DNA of 64,000 nt, taken from assembly GCF_029914245.1 (NCBI RefSeq), contig NZ_JARYZI010000004.1, positions 1 to 64,000 on the forward strand, read 5' to 3'. This document shows positions 41,384-49,560 of the stretch, piece after piece. Each line of letters begins with the position of its first letter. The stretch's first letter is position 1. A program made the translations under genes and the position numbers. This DNA comes from Fusibacter bizertensis. Its GTDB lineage: Bacteria > Bacillota > Clostridia > Peptostreptococcales > Acidaminobacteraceae. The notes beneath the pieces are model-generated. The model had not been told where the DNA came from and searched no databases. It saw nothing but the letters and a program-made list of their open reading frames with translations.

Positions 41384-41614
41384 ATGAATTTTGAAAAAGT
41401 AAAGAGTATATTGGTTGAAGAGTTAGATTTAGAAGCAGATGATGTAACGCTTGAGAGCAAAATCAAAGAAGATCTTGGTGCTGATTCTTTGGATATGGTT
41501 GATCTAATTATGTCAATCGAAGATGAATTTGAAATTAAGGTAGCTGAAAGCGATGCATCTTCTATACAAACAGTTGGCGATATTGTAAACTACATCGCCC
41601 AGTACAACGCATAA
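41384..41614 (+). CDS. acpP: Acyl carrier protein
   Basis: 76-aa carrier of growing fatty-acyl chains. The phosphopantetheine serine lies in GADSLDMVDLIM. Acidic composition and four-helix length are normal. AGGAGG lies six bases before the ATG at 41384; a longer frame starts upstream of that site. It is the first gene of the fatty-acid synthesis operon; the 256 bases in front are very AT-rich and must hold its promoter, but I see no convincing FapR or FabT site. Confidence 0.96.
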   Translation: MNFEKVKSILVEELDLEADDVTLESKIKEDLGADSLDMVDLIMSIEDEFEIKVAESDASSIQTVGDIVNYIAQYNA

Positions 41615-41644
41615 TATCTATTTAAATAAACATCCACTTCACAG

Positions 41645-41677
41645 GAAAATCCATGGCAATCGCCCTGGATTTTCTTT
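41645..41677 (+). terminator. Attenuator-like hairpin between acpP and fabK
   Basis: GAAAATCC pairs with GGATTTTC with a further GG/CC step inside, followed by TTTC-rich sequence. It lies between acpP and fabK in the same operon. A leaky terminator here would give more ACP than enzyme, matching the known abundance of ACP. Confidence 0.6.
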
Positions 41678-41720
41678 CAATAGGGGAAAAATAAACTTTT
41701 TATAAAATTTGGAGGCCATA

Positions 41721-42671
41721 ATGAGGAAAACAGTACTCAGCCAACTATTAGGTATTGAATTTCCCATCATTCAAGGTGGGATGGCTTGGATTTCGGATGC
41801 CGAGCTTGCCGCTGCGGTATCTAACGCAGGTGGATTAGGTGTAATTGCAGGCGGTAATGCACCAAGAGATATTGTTAAGCAGGAAATTGATAAGATTAAT
41901 ACATTAACAAATAGACCCTATGCACTAAATGTCATGTTACTTAGCCCTTTTGCGGATGATATTATCGATCTAGCAATCGAAAAAAAAGTTCCAATCGTGA
42001 TTACAGGTGCAGGTAGTCCCGGAAAATACATCGAGCGCTTAAAAGAAGCTCAAATAAAAATTATACCTGTTGTTCCCTCAGTTGCACTTGCTAGAAGAAT
42101 GGAAAGCTTAGGTGTTGATGCACTCATTGCTGAGGGCACAGAAGCAGGTGGACATATAGGCGAATTAACAACAATGACATTGGTTCCTCAAGTTGTTGAT
42201 GCAGTGAAAATCCCCGTCGTAGCAGCTGGAGGTATCGCAGATGGACGTGGAGCCGCTGCGGCTTTTATGCTTGGTGCTGATGGGATTCAAGTTGGAACAC
42301 GATTTTTAGTAGCTCACGAGTGTAATGTACATGCCAATTACAAAGAGATGGTCATCGATGCCAAAGATACATCGGCGGTTGTATCAGGAAGACCTACAGG
42401 GCATCCTGTGCGGATCCTTAAAAATAAATTATATAGGCAGTATTGCGACCTAGAAAAAAAAGGTGCTTCTGTTGATGAATTAGAGGCTGTTGGTGCTGGC
42501 GCTTTAAAGAAAGCTGCTGTAGATGGAGATGTCGTATATGGTTCGGTAATGGCAGGTCAAGTAGCAGGTCTTGTGAAAAAGATGCAACCTGCTAAAGAAA
42601 TAGTCGATGAAATTTTTGACGAATGCGATGCCATTATCTTAAAGCAATTCCAAAGAATTGCTGGAAAATAA
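41721..42671 (+). CDS. fabK: Enoyl-ACP reductase II (FabK)
   Basis: FMN-dependent TIM-barrel reductase for the last step of fatty-acid elongation, using NAD(P)H; it replaces FabI in many Firmicutes. The opening FPIIQGGMAWISDAELAAAVSNAGGLG, the FMN/phosphate segment GTEAGGHIG and VVAAGGIADGRGAAAAFMLGADGIQVGTRF are diagnostic (2-nitropropane dioxygenase superfamily). 316 aa from the ATG behind GGAGGCC; an upstream TTG is part of that site. Confidence 0.95.
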   Translation: MRKTVLSQLLGIEFPIIQGGMAWISDAELAAAVSNAGGLGVIAGGNAPRDIVKQEIDKINTLTNRPYALNVMLLSPFADDIIDLAIEKKVPIVITGAGSPGKYIERLKEAQIKIIPVVPSVALARRMESLGVDALIAEGTEAGGHIGELTTMTLVPQVVDAVKIPVVAAGGIADGRGAAAAFMLGADGIQVGTRFLVAHECNVHANYKEMVIDAKDTSAVVSGRPTGHPVRILKNKLYRQYCDLEKKGASVDELEAVGAGALKKAAVDGDVVYGSVMAGQVAGLVKKMQPAKEIVDEIFDECDAIILKQFQRIAGK

Positions 42672-42723
42672 CTTGAGTATAAAAAATCTGTTTGATACAC
42701 ACTGAAAAATTATAGGAGGACTC

Positions 42724-43683
42724 ATGAAACTAGGATATATTTTTGCTGGTCAAGGCGCACAAAAACAAGGTATGGGATTAGATTTTTACAATAACTTCGA
42801 ATCATCTAAAGCTGTATTTGATCAAGCCAACTTGGCACTGGGTTACGACCTTAAATCACTGATTTTTAATGGTCCACAAGAATCACTTAATGAAACTGAA
42901 AAAACACAACCTGCAATATTAACTACATCAATAGCGATGTTAAAGGCTTTTGAATCTTTAATAGATATAAAACCAACTGCAAGCGCTGGCCTCTCACTAG
43001 GTGAATACAGTGCTCATGTTTGTGCTGGTTCTATGGTTTTTACTGATGCAGTACAACTTGTAAAGAAACGTGGTGCTTTTATGCAAGATGCTGTCCCTAT
43101 GGGCGTTGGAGGTATGACAGCACTTATGGGACTTTCTCCAGAGGCCGCTGAGCAAATCGCACAGCAAGCATCTGAGTATGGAACAGTTGAGATCTGTAAT
43201 TATAATGCACCTAACCAAATCGTTATTGGAGGAGAACTCGCAGCCCTTGAAATGGCACACGAAATTGCTAAAAATAGTGGCGCAAGACGTGTTATCCCAT
43301 TACCAGTAAGCGCACCTTTTCACACTTCTATGCTAAAACCCGCTGAACTCAAACTCGAAGAAGAACTCGCTAACATCACTTTCCACGAGATGAAGCATGC
43401 CGTGATTACAAATGTTAACGGTAGAATCGTATCAAGTATCGATGAAATTCCAACTTATCTTTCTAAACAAGTAACCAGTTCTGTTAGATGGATTGAATGT
43501 GTGGAATCAATGAAACACATGGGCATCGATACTATAGTAGAATTTGGTCCAGGAAACGCCTTATCTTCTTTTATTTCAAAAATTGATAAATCAATCAAAG
43601 TACTTTCCATATATGACATCGATTCACTAAGCGCAGTAGTGGATACACTGAAAAAACAAACTTCACTTGAAGAAGCTATTTAG
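42724..43683 (+). CDS. fabD: Malonyl-CoA:ACP transacylase
   Basis: Loads malonyl groups onto ACP. The active serine is in GLSLGEYSAHVCAG (about 89-102), preceded by FAGQGAQKQGMG at the N-terminus, and the histidine is in PVSAPFHTSML. At 319 aa it has family length. AGGAGG lies just before the ATG. It is the third gene of the fab operon. Confidence 0.96.
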   Translation: MKLGYIFAGQGAQKQGMGLDFYNNFESSKAVFDQANLALGYDLKSLIFNGPQESLNETEKTQPAILTTSIAMLKAFESLIDIKPTASAGLSLGEYSAHVCAGSMVFTDAVQLVKKRGAFMQDAVPMGVGGMTALMGLSPEAAEQIAQQASEYGTVEICNYNAPNQIVIGGELAALEMAHEIAKNSGARRVIPLPVSAPFHTSMLKPAELKLEEELANITFHEMKHAVITNVNGRIVSSIDEIPTYLSKQVTSSVRWIECVESMKHMGIDTIVEFGPGNALSSFISKIDKSIKVLSIYDIDSLSAVVDTLKKQTSLEEAI

Positions 43684-43692
43684 GAGGATTAC

Positions 43693-44415
43693 ATGAAGGT
43701 AGCAATTGTTACTGGTGCAGGTAGAGGTATAGGAAGAAGCATAGCCACAGCACTTTCAAAAGATGGATATAGCCTTGTGCTTAACTATCGTTCAAATGTC
43801 ACAGAACTTGAGCAGTTTGTTTCGGAAATTGGAGCAGATGCAATTTTGGTCAAAGGTGACATCAGAAACTTTGAGGATGCTGAGGAGCTTGTAAAATCTG
43901 CTGTAACTCACTATGGTAGATTGGATCTGCTCGTTAATAATGCCGGCATCACTAAAGATACTCTCCTTTTAAGAATGTCTGAGGATGATTTTGACACCGT
44001 TACATCAACTAATCTAAAAGGAACTTTTAATTGTACTAAACACGCTGCAAAAGTGATGTTTAAACAAAGAAGTGGTGCTATTGTCAACATCTCTTCTGTC
44101 GTAGGAATCACTGGCAATATCGGACAATCAAATTACGCGGCTTCTAAGGCTGGTGTTATTGGTTTTACAAAAGCGGTTGCAAGAGAACTCGCACCTAGAG
44201 GTGTACGTGTCAATGCAGTTGCCCCAGGATTTATCGCAACTCAAATGACAGATGTCATTCACGAAGATATCAAAAAAGCAACACTTTCTAATATCCCTAT
44301 GGGTAAATTTGGTGAAGCAGAAGATGTCGCTAACTTAGTTCTTTTCCTTGCATCGGAAAAGGCGAAATATATCACAGGCCAAGTCGTTCAAGTTGACGGC
44401 GGAATGGCAATGTAA
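43693..44415 (+). CDS. fabG: 3-oxoacyl-ACP reductase
   Basis: NADPH-dependent short-chain dehydrogenase of 240 aa. TGAGRGIGRSIA (about 7-18) is the cofactor loop, NNAG lies at about 82, and the catalytic Ser, Tyr and Lys are in NISSVVG and SNYAASKAGVIG. The QVVQVDGGMAM C-terminus is typical. It starts 9 bases after fabD with AGGAGG. Confidence 0.96.
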   Translation: MKVAIVTGAGRGIGRSIATALSKDGYSLVLNYRSNVTELEQFVSEIGADAILVKGDIRNFEDAEELVKSAVTHYGRLDLLVNNAGITKDTLLLRMSEDDFDTVTSTNLKGTFNCTKHAAKVMFKQRSGAIVNISSVVGITGNIGQSNYAASKAGVIGFTKAVARELAPRGVRVNAVAPGFIATQMTDVIHEDIKKATLSNIPMGKFGEAEDVANLVLFLASEKAKYITGQVVQVDGGMAM

Positions 44416-44431
44416 AATAGGAGGCAATTTC

Positions 44432-45670
44432 ATGAAACATCGCGTAGTAGTAACAGGAATCGGTATTGTGTCACCCATTGGACAAGGTATTGAAAATTTC
44501 TGGAATAATATCAAAGCAGGAAAATGTGGTATCAGTATGATTGAAGCATTTGACACGACAAATTTTAAAGTAAAAGTAGCTGGTGAAATTAAAGATTATG
44601 ACCCAACTCAAACCATAAATAAAAAAGAAGCAAAGAGAATGGACCGCTTTACACATTTCGCAATCACAGCTTCTAAGTTTGCACTTGAAGATGCGAACCT
44701 CAACATCACACCTGATAACGCTGAAAATGTTGGCGTTTATCTAGGCAATGGTATCGGTGGTCTGATCACGATTGAAGAAACATCTGAAAAAATGAGAACA
44801 AAAGGTGTTGATAGAATTTCACCTTTCTTTATACCCATGTCTATCGCCAACCTTGCAGCAGGTAATGTTTCTATAGAGCTTGGTGCAAAAGGTTCATGCC
44901 TCACATACAATACAGCATGTGCATCAAGTGCAACTGCTATTGGTGAAGCTTTAAAAGAACTACGTTATGGCAACCATGATGTGATTTTAGCAGGTGGAAC
45001 TGAAGCTTCTATCTCACAACTCGGTATAGGTGGTTTTCAAGCAATGACTGCCCTATGTGAATCTACCGATCCTATGAGAGCTTCGATTCCTTTTGATAAG
45101 GATAGAAGTGGTTTTGTTATGGCTGAAGGTGCTGCCATGTTAGTGCTCGAAAGACTTGAACATGCAAAGGCTAGAGGTGCTAAGATATACGCTGAACTCG
45201 TTGGCTATGGTTCAACAAGTGATTCTTACCATATTACGACACCTGCTCCAGGTGGTGAGGGCGGCGCAAGAGCTATGAAAATGGCACTTAAAGACGCTGG
45301 TATCGCACCAACAGAGATTGGTTATATCAACGCGCATGGTACAAGTACACCTTACAATGATACTTTTGAGACAGCAGCTATTAAATCGGCATTTGGTGAG
45401 TATGCTTATAAACTCCCCGTTTCTTCAACAAAATCAATGACAGGTCACTTACTTGGCGCAGCAGGCGGTATTGAATCAGCAGTGTGTTCTATGTCTGTTC
45501 TCGAGGATTATATCCCTGCAACGATAAACTTTACCGAGGCAGATCCTGACTGTGATCTTGACTATGTGCCTAATGTAGGTAGAAACCAAGAAGTTAATTA
45601 TGCGCTTACAAATTCTTTAGGCTTTGGTGGTCATAACGCTTCTTTAATCTTCTCAAAATACAAAGGTTAG
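44432..45670 (+). CDS. fabF: 3-oxoacyl-ACP synthase II
   Basis: Condensing enzyme of 412 aa that elongates acyl-ACP with malonyl-ACP. The Cys-His-His catalytic set is visible: YNTACASSATAIGEAL, NAHGTSTPYND and KSMTGHLLGAAG. VVVTGIGIVSPIG opens the protein. The ATG at 44432 has AGGAGG seven bases upstream; a longer frame overlapping fabG is not real. Confidence 0.96.
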   Translation: MKHRVVVTGIGIVSPIGQGIENFWNNIKAGKCGISMIEAFDTTNFKVKVAGEIKDYDPTQTINKKEAKRMDRFTHFAITASKFALEDANLNITPDNAENVGVYLGNGIGGLITIEETSEKMRTKGVDRISPFFIPMSIANLAAGNVSIELGAKGSCLTYNTACASSATAIGEALKELRYGNHDVILAGGTEASISQLGIGGFQAMTALCESTDPMRASIPFDKDRSGFVMAEGAAMLVLERLEHAKARGAKIYAELVGYGSTSDSYHITTPAPGGEGGARAMKMALKDAGIAPTEIGYINAHGTSTPYNDTFETAAIKSAFGEYAYKLPVSSTKSMTGHLLGAAGGIESAVCSMSVLEDYIPATINFTEADPDCDLDYVPNVGRNQEVNYALTNSLGFGGHNASLIFSKYKG

Positions 45671-45676
45671 GTGAGT

Positions 45677-46102
45677 ATGCTTTTAAATAGTAACCAAATT
45701 CAAGAAATTATACCACATCGCTACCCTTTCTTACTTGTTGATCAAATTATTGAACTTGAAGAGGGCGTCAGTGCAACTGGTATCAAAAACGTCACCGCTA
45801 ATGAAAATTTTTTCCAAGGGCATTTTCCCATGGAACATGTGATGCCTGGGGTCCTTATCGTAGAAGCACTTGCACAAGTAGGGGCAATTGTAATCTTAAA
45901 AAAAGAAGAGAACAAAGGAAAAACAGCTTACTTTGCTGCAATCAACAATTGTAAGTTCAGAAGAAAAGTCATCCCTGGTGATACCTTGACCTTAACAATT
46001 GAAATTATCAAATCACGTGCAAATTTTGGCGTGGGTAAGGCAATAGCTCGCGTAGGCGATGCCATTGCTTGTGAAGCGGAATTATCCTTTATGATAGGTT
46101 AA
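45677..46102 (+). CDS. fabZ: 3-hydroxyacyl-ACP dehydratase
   Basis: Hot-dog-fold dehydratase of 141 aa. Catalytic His is in [12 protein letters not shown] and catalytic Glu in [16 protein letters not shown], with the linking [11 protein letters not shown]. It starts at ATG with TTAGGTGAGT upstream, six bases after the fabF stop; a GTG two codons earlier is possible. It ends the operon: the acetyl-CoA carboxylase genes often found next (accB, accC, accD, accA) are missing here, and a terminator and two insertion sequences follow. Confidence 0.94.
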   Translation: MLLNSNQIQEIIPHRYPFLLVDQIIELEEGVSATGIKNVTANENFFQGHFPMEHVMPGVLIVEALAQVGAIVILKKEENKGKTAYFAAINNCKFRRKVIPGDTLTLTIEIIKSRANFGVGKAIARVGDAIACEAELSFMIG

Positions 46103-46118
46103 AATAATCCTTCTCTTA

Positions 46119-46161
46119 GGCTTACGTTGTATGCAAACTGCAAATACGTAAGCTTTTTTTT
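46119..46161 (+). terminator. Terminator of the fab operon
   Basis: GGCTTACGT pairs with ACGTAAGC around a loop of about 17 bases, followed by eight T, 17 bases after the fabZ stop. Confidence 0.88.
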
Positions 46162-46218
46162 CGTGATAACGTTTCTTTTAATTAAATCTAAGGATGACCT
46201 ATAAGCCTAACTTCATAT

Positions 46219-46245
46219 CCACAACTTTGTTAATTATCCGTAATC
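46219..46245 (+). repeat. 27-bp direct repeat, copy 1 (left flank of IS copy 1)
   Basis: A 27-base sequence beginning CCACAACTTTG and ending CCGTAATC that occurs identically at 47851-47877 and 49483-49509. It immediately flanks the insertion sequence ends and is interpreted as the target-site duplication. Confidence 0.9.
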
Positions 46246-47850
46246 TGTCAATCACATTTGAAAATGTCCCAAAAAAGTTAAATCATTAGCACCGATGAAA
46301 TTCGGTGCTTTTAAATGTAATTGCAAATGATTTCCTGAGTATTCATTATATCAAGATAAGTATAATCTTGATGCGAGATTTGGTTCTTCACAAATTTGTT
46401 GATGGCGCTTTTTCTCCAAGGATGGATCATAGATGGAATGTTTCTTTTGACCGATATCTTGGAAAGTTCATTAGAAAAATCAAAATTTTTCGATTTAAGT
46501 TCATGTGTCGGAATGAGATCAAGTTCGTATACATGGTCGTTGATAGAAGCAAAAATCTTACCGTCAAAAGCTTTTATAACAATTGCAGAGGTCCCTTTGT
46601 GATAGTAAACAGGAAGGCCTCTGTCATCTACAGGCTTGAAATATTGGTTTTCAAACTTAATAGAATGTCCTGTATCAATTTTACGGTCAGCAATTACCGC
46701 AAGTGTAAGATTGATTTTTTCATCAGACGGTTGCGTTTCGAAAACAGATTTGATATTATCAACAGATAGAGCAAACTTGTCATTGAATTTTTTTATGTAG
46801 GAATTTAAAAATTCGTTGGCTTGCTCGATGGTAGTTACGCCTGCGTTTCTTAGGTCGATAGGCAGTCGTGATTGTAATGTTTGGAATAAGCGTTCTACGC
46901 GCCCTTTGGCTTGTGGAACGCTTGTTACTTTGATATCAACACCAAGTTGATGGCAAGCATAGGAAAATTGAGTGAAGGTGTCCTTTTCAAGAGAGGGTGC
47001 CTTTTTTTGTTTGTACTCGAATACCGTTCTTCGGTCTGTGTAAAACATGTAAGGTATGCCATATGTTGTTAAGACTTGATGGAAGACGTTGTAGTACCCA
47101 TTCAGGGTCTCTTGGTGATCGAAGTGGGCTCCGACAATTCTACCGGTGGCATCATCAATAGCGGCATGTAGTTGTGTCTTGATACCTCCGAACCAAGGAT
47201 GGACAGATGCGTCCATCTGTAGCATTTCGCCGAAATACGAGGATCTAGGCCTTCTAGGATGGCTGTCTTCAAGTTCGATTATTTTATGCTGAAGTTTAGC
47301 AGCCTCGTTCTTAGTGACAGCCTTTTGTTTTTGCCGTTCAAGTTTTTTTCTCAGAGCTCTCTTTGTTGCTTTATGGGCCTTTGGAGACAAAATATCCTGC
47401 TCAATCAAAATATTCTTTACTGTACTTGGTGAAATCATAATCCCTTCACATTCAGCTAGTATTTCTGTAAAATGTGCAAAATTTGCATCTGGATACTTGG
47501 AAGAAAAAATGCCCACAACTGTTGATTTAGTGTCATTTGATAAAGAGTGAACAGGCTTTTTACCACGATTGCCATGGATAAAAAAGGCTTTTCCTTTTGT
47601 GCTATAGCCATGAATTAGTCTGTTTACCGTTCTTTCTGTGCATCCTATCTTAAGCGCTGCAGTTTTCTTATTGCCGTTGGATTCCACCAGCTTTTTAATG
47701 ATTTCATACTTTTGATTCTCATTCATTCGTAGTTCGACCTTTGTCATTATTTACCTCGATGTATTTTTCACTGAGGTATTATTATATCATTGTAATCTTC
47801 GGGACAAAATCACGTGTGATTACTTAAGACATTATCACATGTGAATCAGA
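46246..47850 (-). mobile_element. IS1202-type insertion sequence, copy 1 (1605 bp)
   Basis: Element bounded by imperfect 23-bp terminal inverted repeats: the left end begins TGTCAATCACATTTG and the right end, read inward, TCTGATTCACATGTG; 18 of 23 positions agree by my alignment. It carries one transposase gene on the minus strand and is flanked by 27-bp direct repeats. Terminal repeats of 23 bp and 27-bp target duplications are what is known for IS1202 of Streptococcus pneumoniae. A hairpin AGCACCGA/TCGGTGCT with four T at 46289-46313 sits inside the left end, where it would stop transcription entering from fabZ. Confidence 0.9.
46311..47747 (-). CDS. IS1202-family (ISNCY) DDE transposase, copy 1
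   Basis: 478-aa transposase. The N-terminal helix-turn-helix region (about 10-60: NQKYEIIKKLVESNGNKKTAALKIGCTERTVNRLI) binds the ends. The integrase-core catalytic triad is D179 (LQMDASVHPWFG), D238 (FYTDRRTVFEY) and E285 (GRVERLFQTLQSRL). The reading frame is intact, so the copy may be active. GAGGTAAATA precedes the ATG. A same-protein copy follows 1632 bases downstream. Confidence 0.93.
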   Translation of the reverse strand: MTKVELRMNENQKYEIIKKLVESNGNKKTAALKIGCTERTVNRLIHGYSTKGKAFFIHGNRGKKPVHSLSNDTKSTVVGIFSSKYPDANFAHFTEILAECEGIMISPSTVKNILIEQDILSPKAHKATKRALRKKLERQKQKAVTKNEAAKLQHKIIELEDSHPRRPRSSYFGEMLQMDASVHPWFGGIKTQLHAAIDDATGRIVGAHFDHQETLNGYYNVFHQVLTTYGIPYMFYTDRRTVFEYKQKKAPSLEKDTFTQFSYACHQLGVDIKVTSVPQAKGRVERLFQTLQSRLPIDLRNAGVTTIEQANEFLNSYIKKFNDKFALSVDNIKSVFETQPSDEKINLTLAVIADRKIDTGHSIKFENQYFKPVDDRGLPVYYHKGTSAIVIKAFDGKIFASINDHVYELDLIPTHELKSKNFDFSNELSKISVKRNIPSMIHPWRKSAINKFVKNQISHQDYTYLDIMNTQEIICNYI

Positions 47851-47877
47851 CCACAACTTTGTTAATTATCCGTAATC
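47851..47877 (+). repeat. 27-bp direct repeat, copy 2 (shared between the two IS copies)
   Basis: Identical to the repeats at 46219 and 49483. It is the only sequence separating IS copy 1 from copy 2, so it serves as right flank of one and left flank of the other. Confidence 0.9.
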
Positions 47878-49482
47878 TGTCAATCACATTTGAAAATGTC
47901 CCAAAAAAGTTAAATCATTAGCACCGATGAAATTCGGTGCTTTTAAATGTAATTGCAAATGATTTCCTGAGTATTCATTATATCAAGATAAGTATAATCT
48001 TGATGCGAGATTTGGTTCTTCACAAATTTGTTGATGGCGCTTTTTCTCCAAGGATGGATCATAGATGGAATGTTTCTTTTGACCGATATCTTGGAAAGTT
48101 CATTAGAAAAATCAAAATTTTTCGATTTAAGTTCATGTGTCGGAATGAGATCAAGTTCGTATACATGGTCGTTGATAGAAGCAAAAATCTTACCGTCAAA
48201 AGCTTTTATAACAATTGCAGAGGTCCCTTTGTGATAGTAAACAGGAAGGCCTCTGTCATCTACAGGCTTGAAATATTGGTTTTCAAACTTAATAGAATGT
48301 CCTGTATCAATTTTACGGTCAGCAATTACCGCAAGTGTAAGATTGATTTTTTCATCAGACGGTTGCGTTTCGAAAACAGATTTGATATTATCAACAGATA
48401 GAGCAAACTTGTCATTGAATTTTTTTATGTAGGAATTTAAAAATTCGTTGGCTTGCTCGATGGTAGTTACGCCTGCGTTTCTTAGGTCGATAGGCAGTCG
48501 TGATTGTAATGTTTGGAATAAGCGTTCTACGCGCCCTTTGGCTTGTGGAACGCTTGTTACTTTGATATCAACACCAAGTTGATGGCAAGCATAGGAAAAT
48601 TGAGTGAAGGTGTCCTTTTCAAGAGAGGGTGCCTTTTTTTGTTTGTACTCGAATACCGTTCTTCGGTCTGTGTAAAACATGTAAGGTATGCCATATGTTG
48701 TTAAGACTTGATGGAAGACGTTGTAGTACCCATTCAGGGTCTCTTGGTGATCGAAGTGGGCTCCGACAATTCTACCGGTGGCATCATCAATAGCGGCATG
48801 TAGTTGTGTCTTGATACCTCCGAACCAAGGATGGACAGATGCGTCCATCTGTAGCATTTCGCCGAAATACGAGGATCTAGGCCTTCTAGGATGGCTGTCT
48901 TCAAGTTCGATTATTTTATGCTGAAGTTTAGCAGCCTCGTTCTTAGTGACAGCCTTTTGTTTTTGCCGTTCAAGTTTTTTTCTCAGAGCTCTCTTTGTTG
49001 CTTTATGGGCCTTTGGAGACAAAATATCCTGCTCAATCAAAATATTCTTTACTGTACTTGGTGAAATCATAATCCCTTCACATTCAGCTAGTATTTCTGT
49101 AAAATGTGCAAAATTTGCATCTGGATACTTGGAAGAAAAAATGCCCACAACTGTTGATTTAGTGTCATTTGATAAAGAGTGAACAGGCTTTTTACCACGA
49201 TTGCCATGGATAAAAAAGGCTTTTCCTTTTGTGCTATAGCCATGAATTAGTCTGTTTACCGTTCTTTCTGTGCATCCTATCTTAAGCGCTGCAGTTTTCT
49301 TATTGCCGTTGGATTCCACCAGCTTTTTAATGATTTCATACTTTTGATTCTCATTCATTCGTAGTTCGACCTTTGTCATTATTTACCTCGATGTATTTTT
49401 CACTGAGGTATTATTATATCATTGTAATCTTCGGGACAAAATCACGTGTGATTACTTAAGACATTATCACATGTGAATCAGA
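47878..49482 (-). mobile_element. IS1202-type insertion sequence, copy 2 (1605 bp)
   Basis: Same length, same ends and same orientation as copy 1; every stretch I compared is identical at an offset of 1632 bases (1605 plus the 27-bp repeat). The same transcription-stopping hairpin is at 47921-47945. The right end abuts the third 27-bp repeat, which ends at the -35 box of proBA. Confidence 0.9.
47943..49379 (-). CDS. IS1202-family (ISNCY) DDE transposase, copy 2
   Basis: 478-aa protein identical in sequence to the transposase of copy 1, with the same D179, D238, E285 triad and intact frame. Absence of any amino-acid difference implies that the second copy arose very recently or that the copies are kept identical by recombination. 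Confidence 0.93.
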   Translation of the reverse strand: MTKVELRMNENQKYEIIKKLVESNGNKKTAALKIGCTERTVNRLIHGYSTKGKAFFIHGNRGKKPVHSLSNDTKSTVVGIFSSKYPDANFAHFTEILAECEGIMISPSTVKNILIEQDILSPKAHKATKRALRKKLERQKQKAVTKNEAAKLQHKIIELEDSHPRRPRSSYFGEMLQMDASVHPWFGGIKTQLHAAIDDATGRIVGAHFDHQETLNGYYNVFHQVLTTYGIPYMFYTDRRTVFEYKQKKAPSLEKDTFTQFSYACHQLGVDIKVTSVPQAKGRVERLFQTLQSRLPIDLRNAGVTTIEQANEFLNSYIKKFNDKFALSVDNIKSVFETQPSDEKINLTLAVIADRKIDTGHSIKFENQYFKPVDDRGLPVYYHKGTSAIVIKAFDGKIFASINDHVYELDLIPTHELKSKNFDFSNELSKISVKRNIPSMIHPWRKSAINKFVKNQISHQDYTYLDIMNTQEIICNYI

Positions 49483-49509
49483 CCACAACTTTGTTAATTA
49501 TCCGTAATC
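49483..49509 (+). repeat. 27-bp direct repeat, copy 3 (right flank of IS copy 2)
   Basis: Third identical copy. The base after it begins the TTTACA -35 hexamer of the proBA promoter. Confidence 0.9.
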
Positions 49510-49538
49510 TTTACATTCTGTTTTTGATATGTTATACT
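49510..49538 (+). promoter_or_regulatory. Promoter of proBA
   Basis: TTTACA (49510-49515) and TATACT (49533-49538) with a 17-base spacer, 22 bases before the proB start. The -35 box touches the last base of the IS-flanking repeat, so everything upstream of it has been replaced by insertion-sequence DNA. Confidence 0.8.
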
Positions 49539-49560
49539 CTTTGAAATTTAGGAGGCAAAA

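Noticed and set aside
46305-46769. 154-aa plus-strand reading frame inside each IS copy (also 47937-48401)
   Set aside because: It is antisense to the well-supported transposase, with no ribosome site or recognisable family; a shadow frame.
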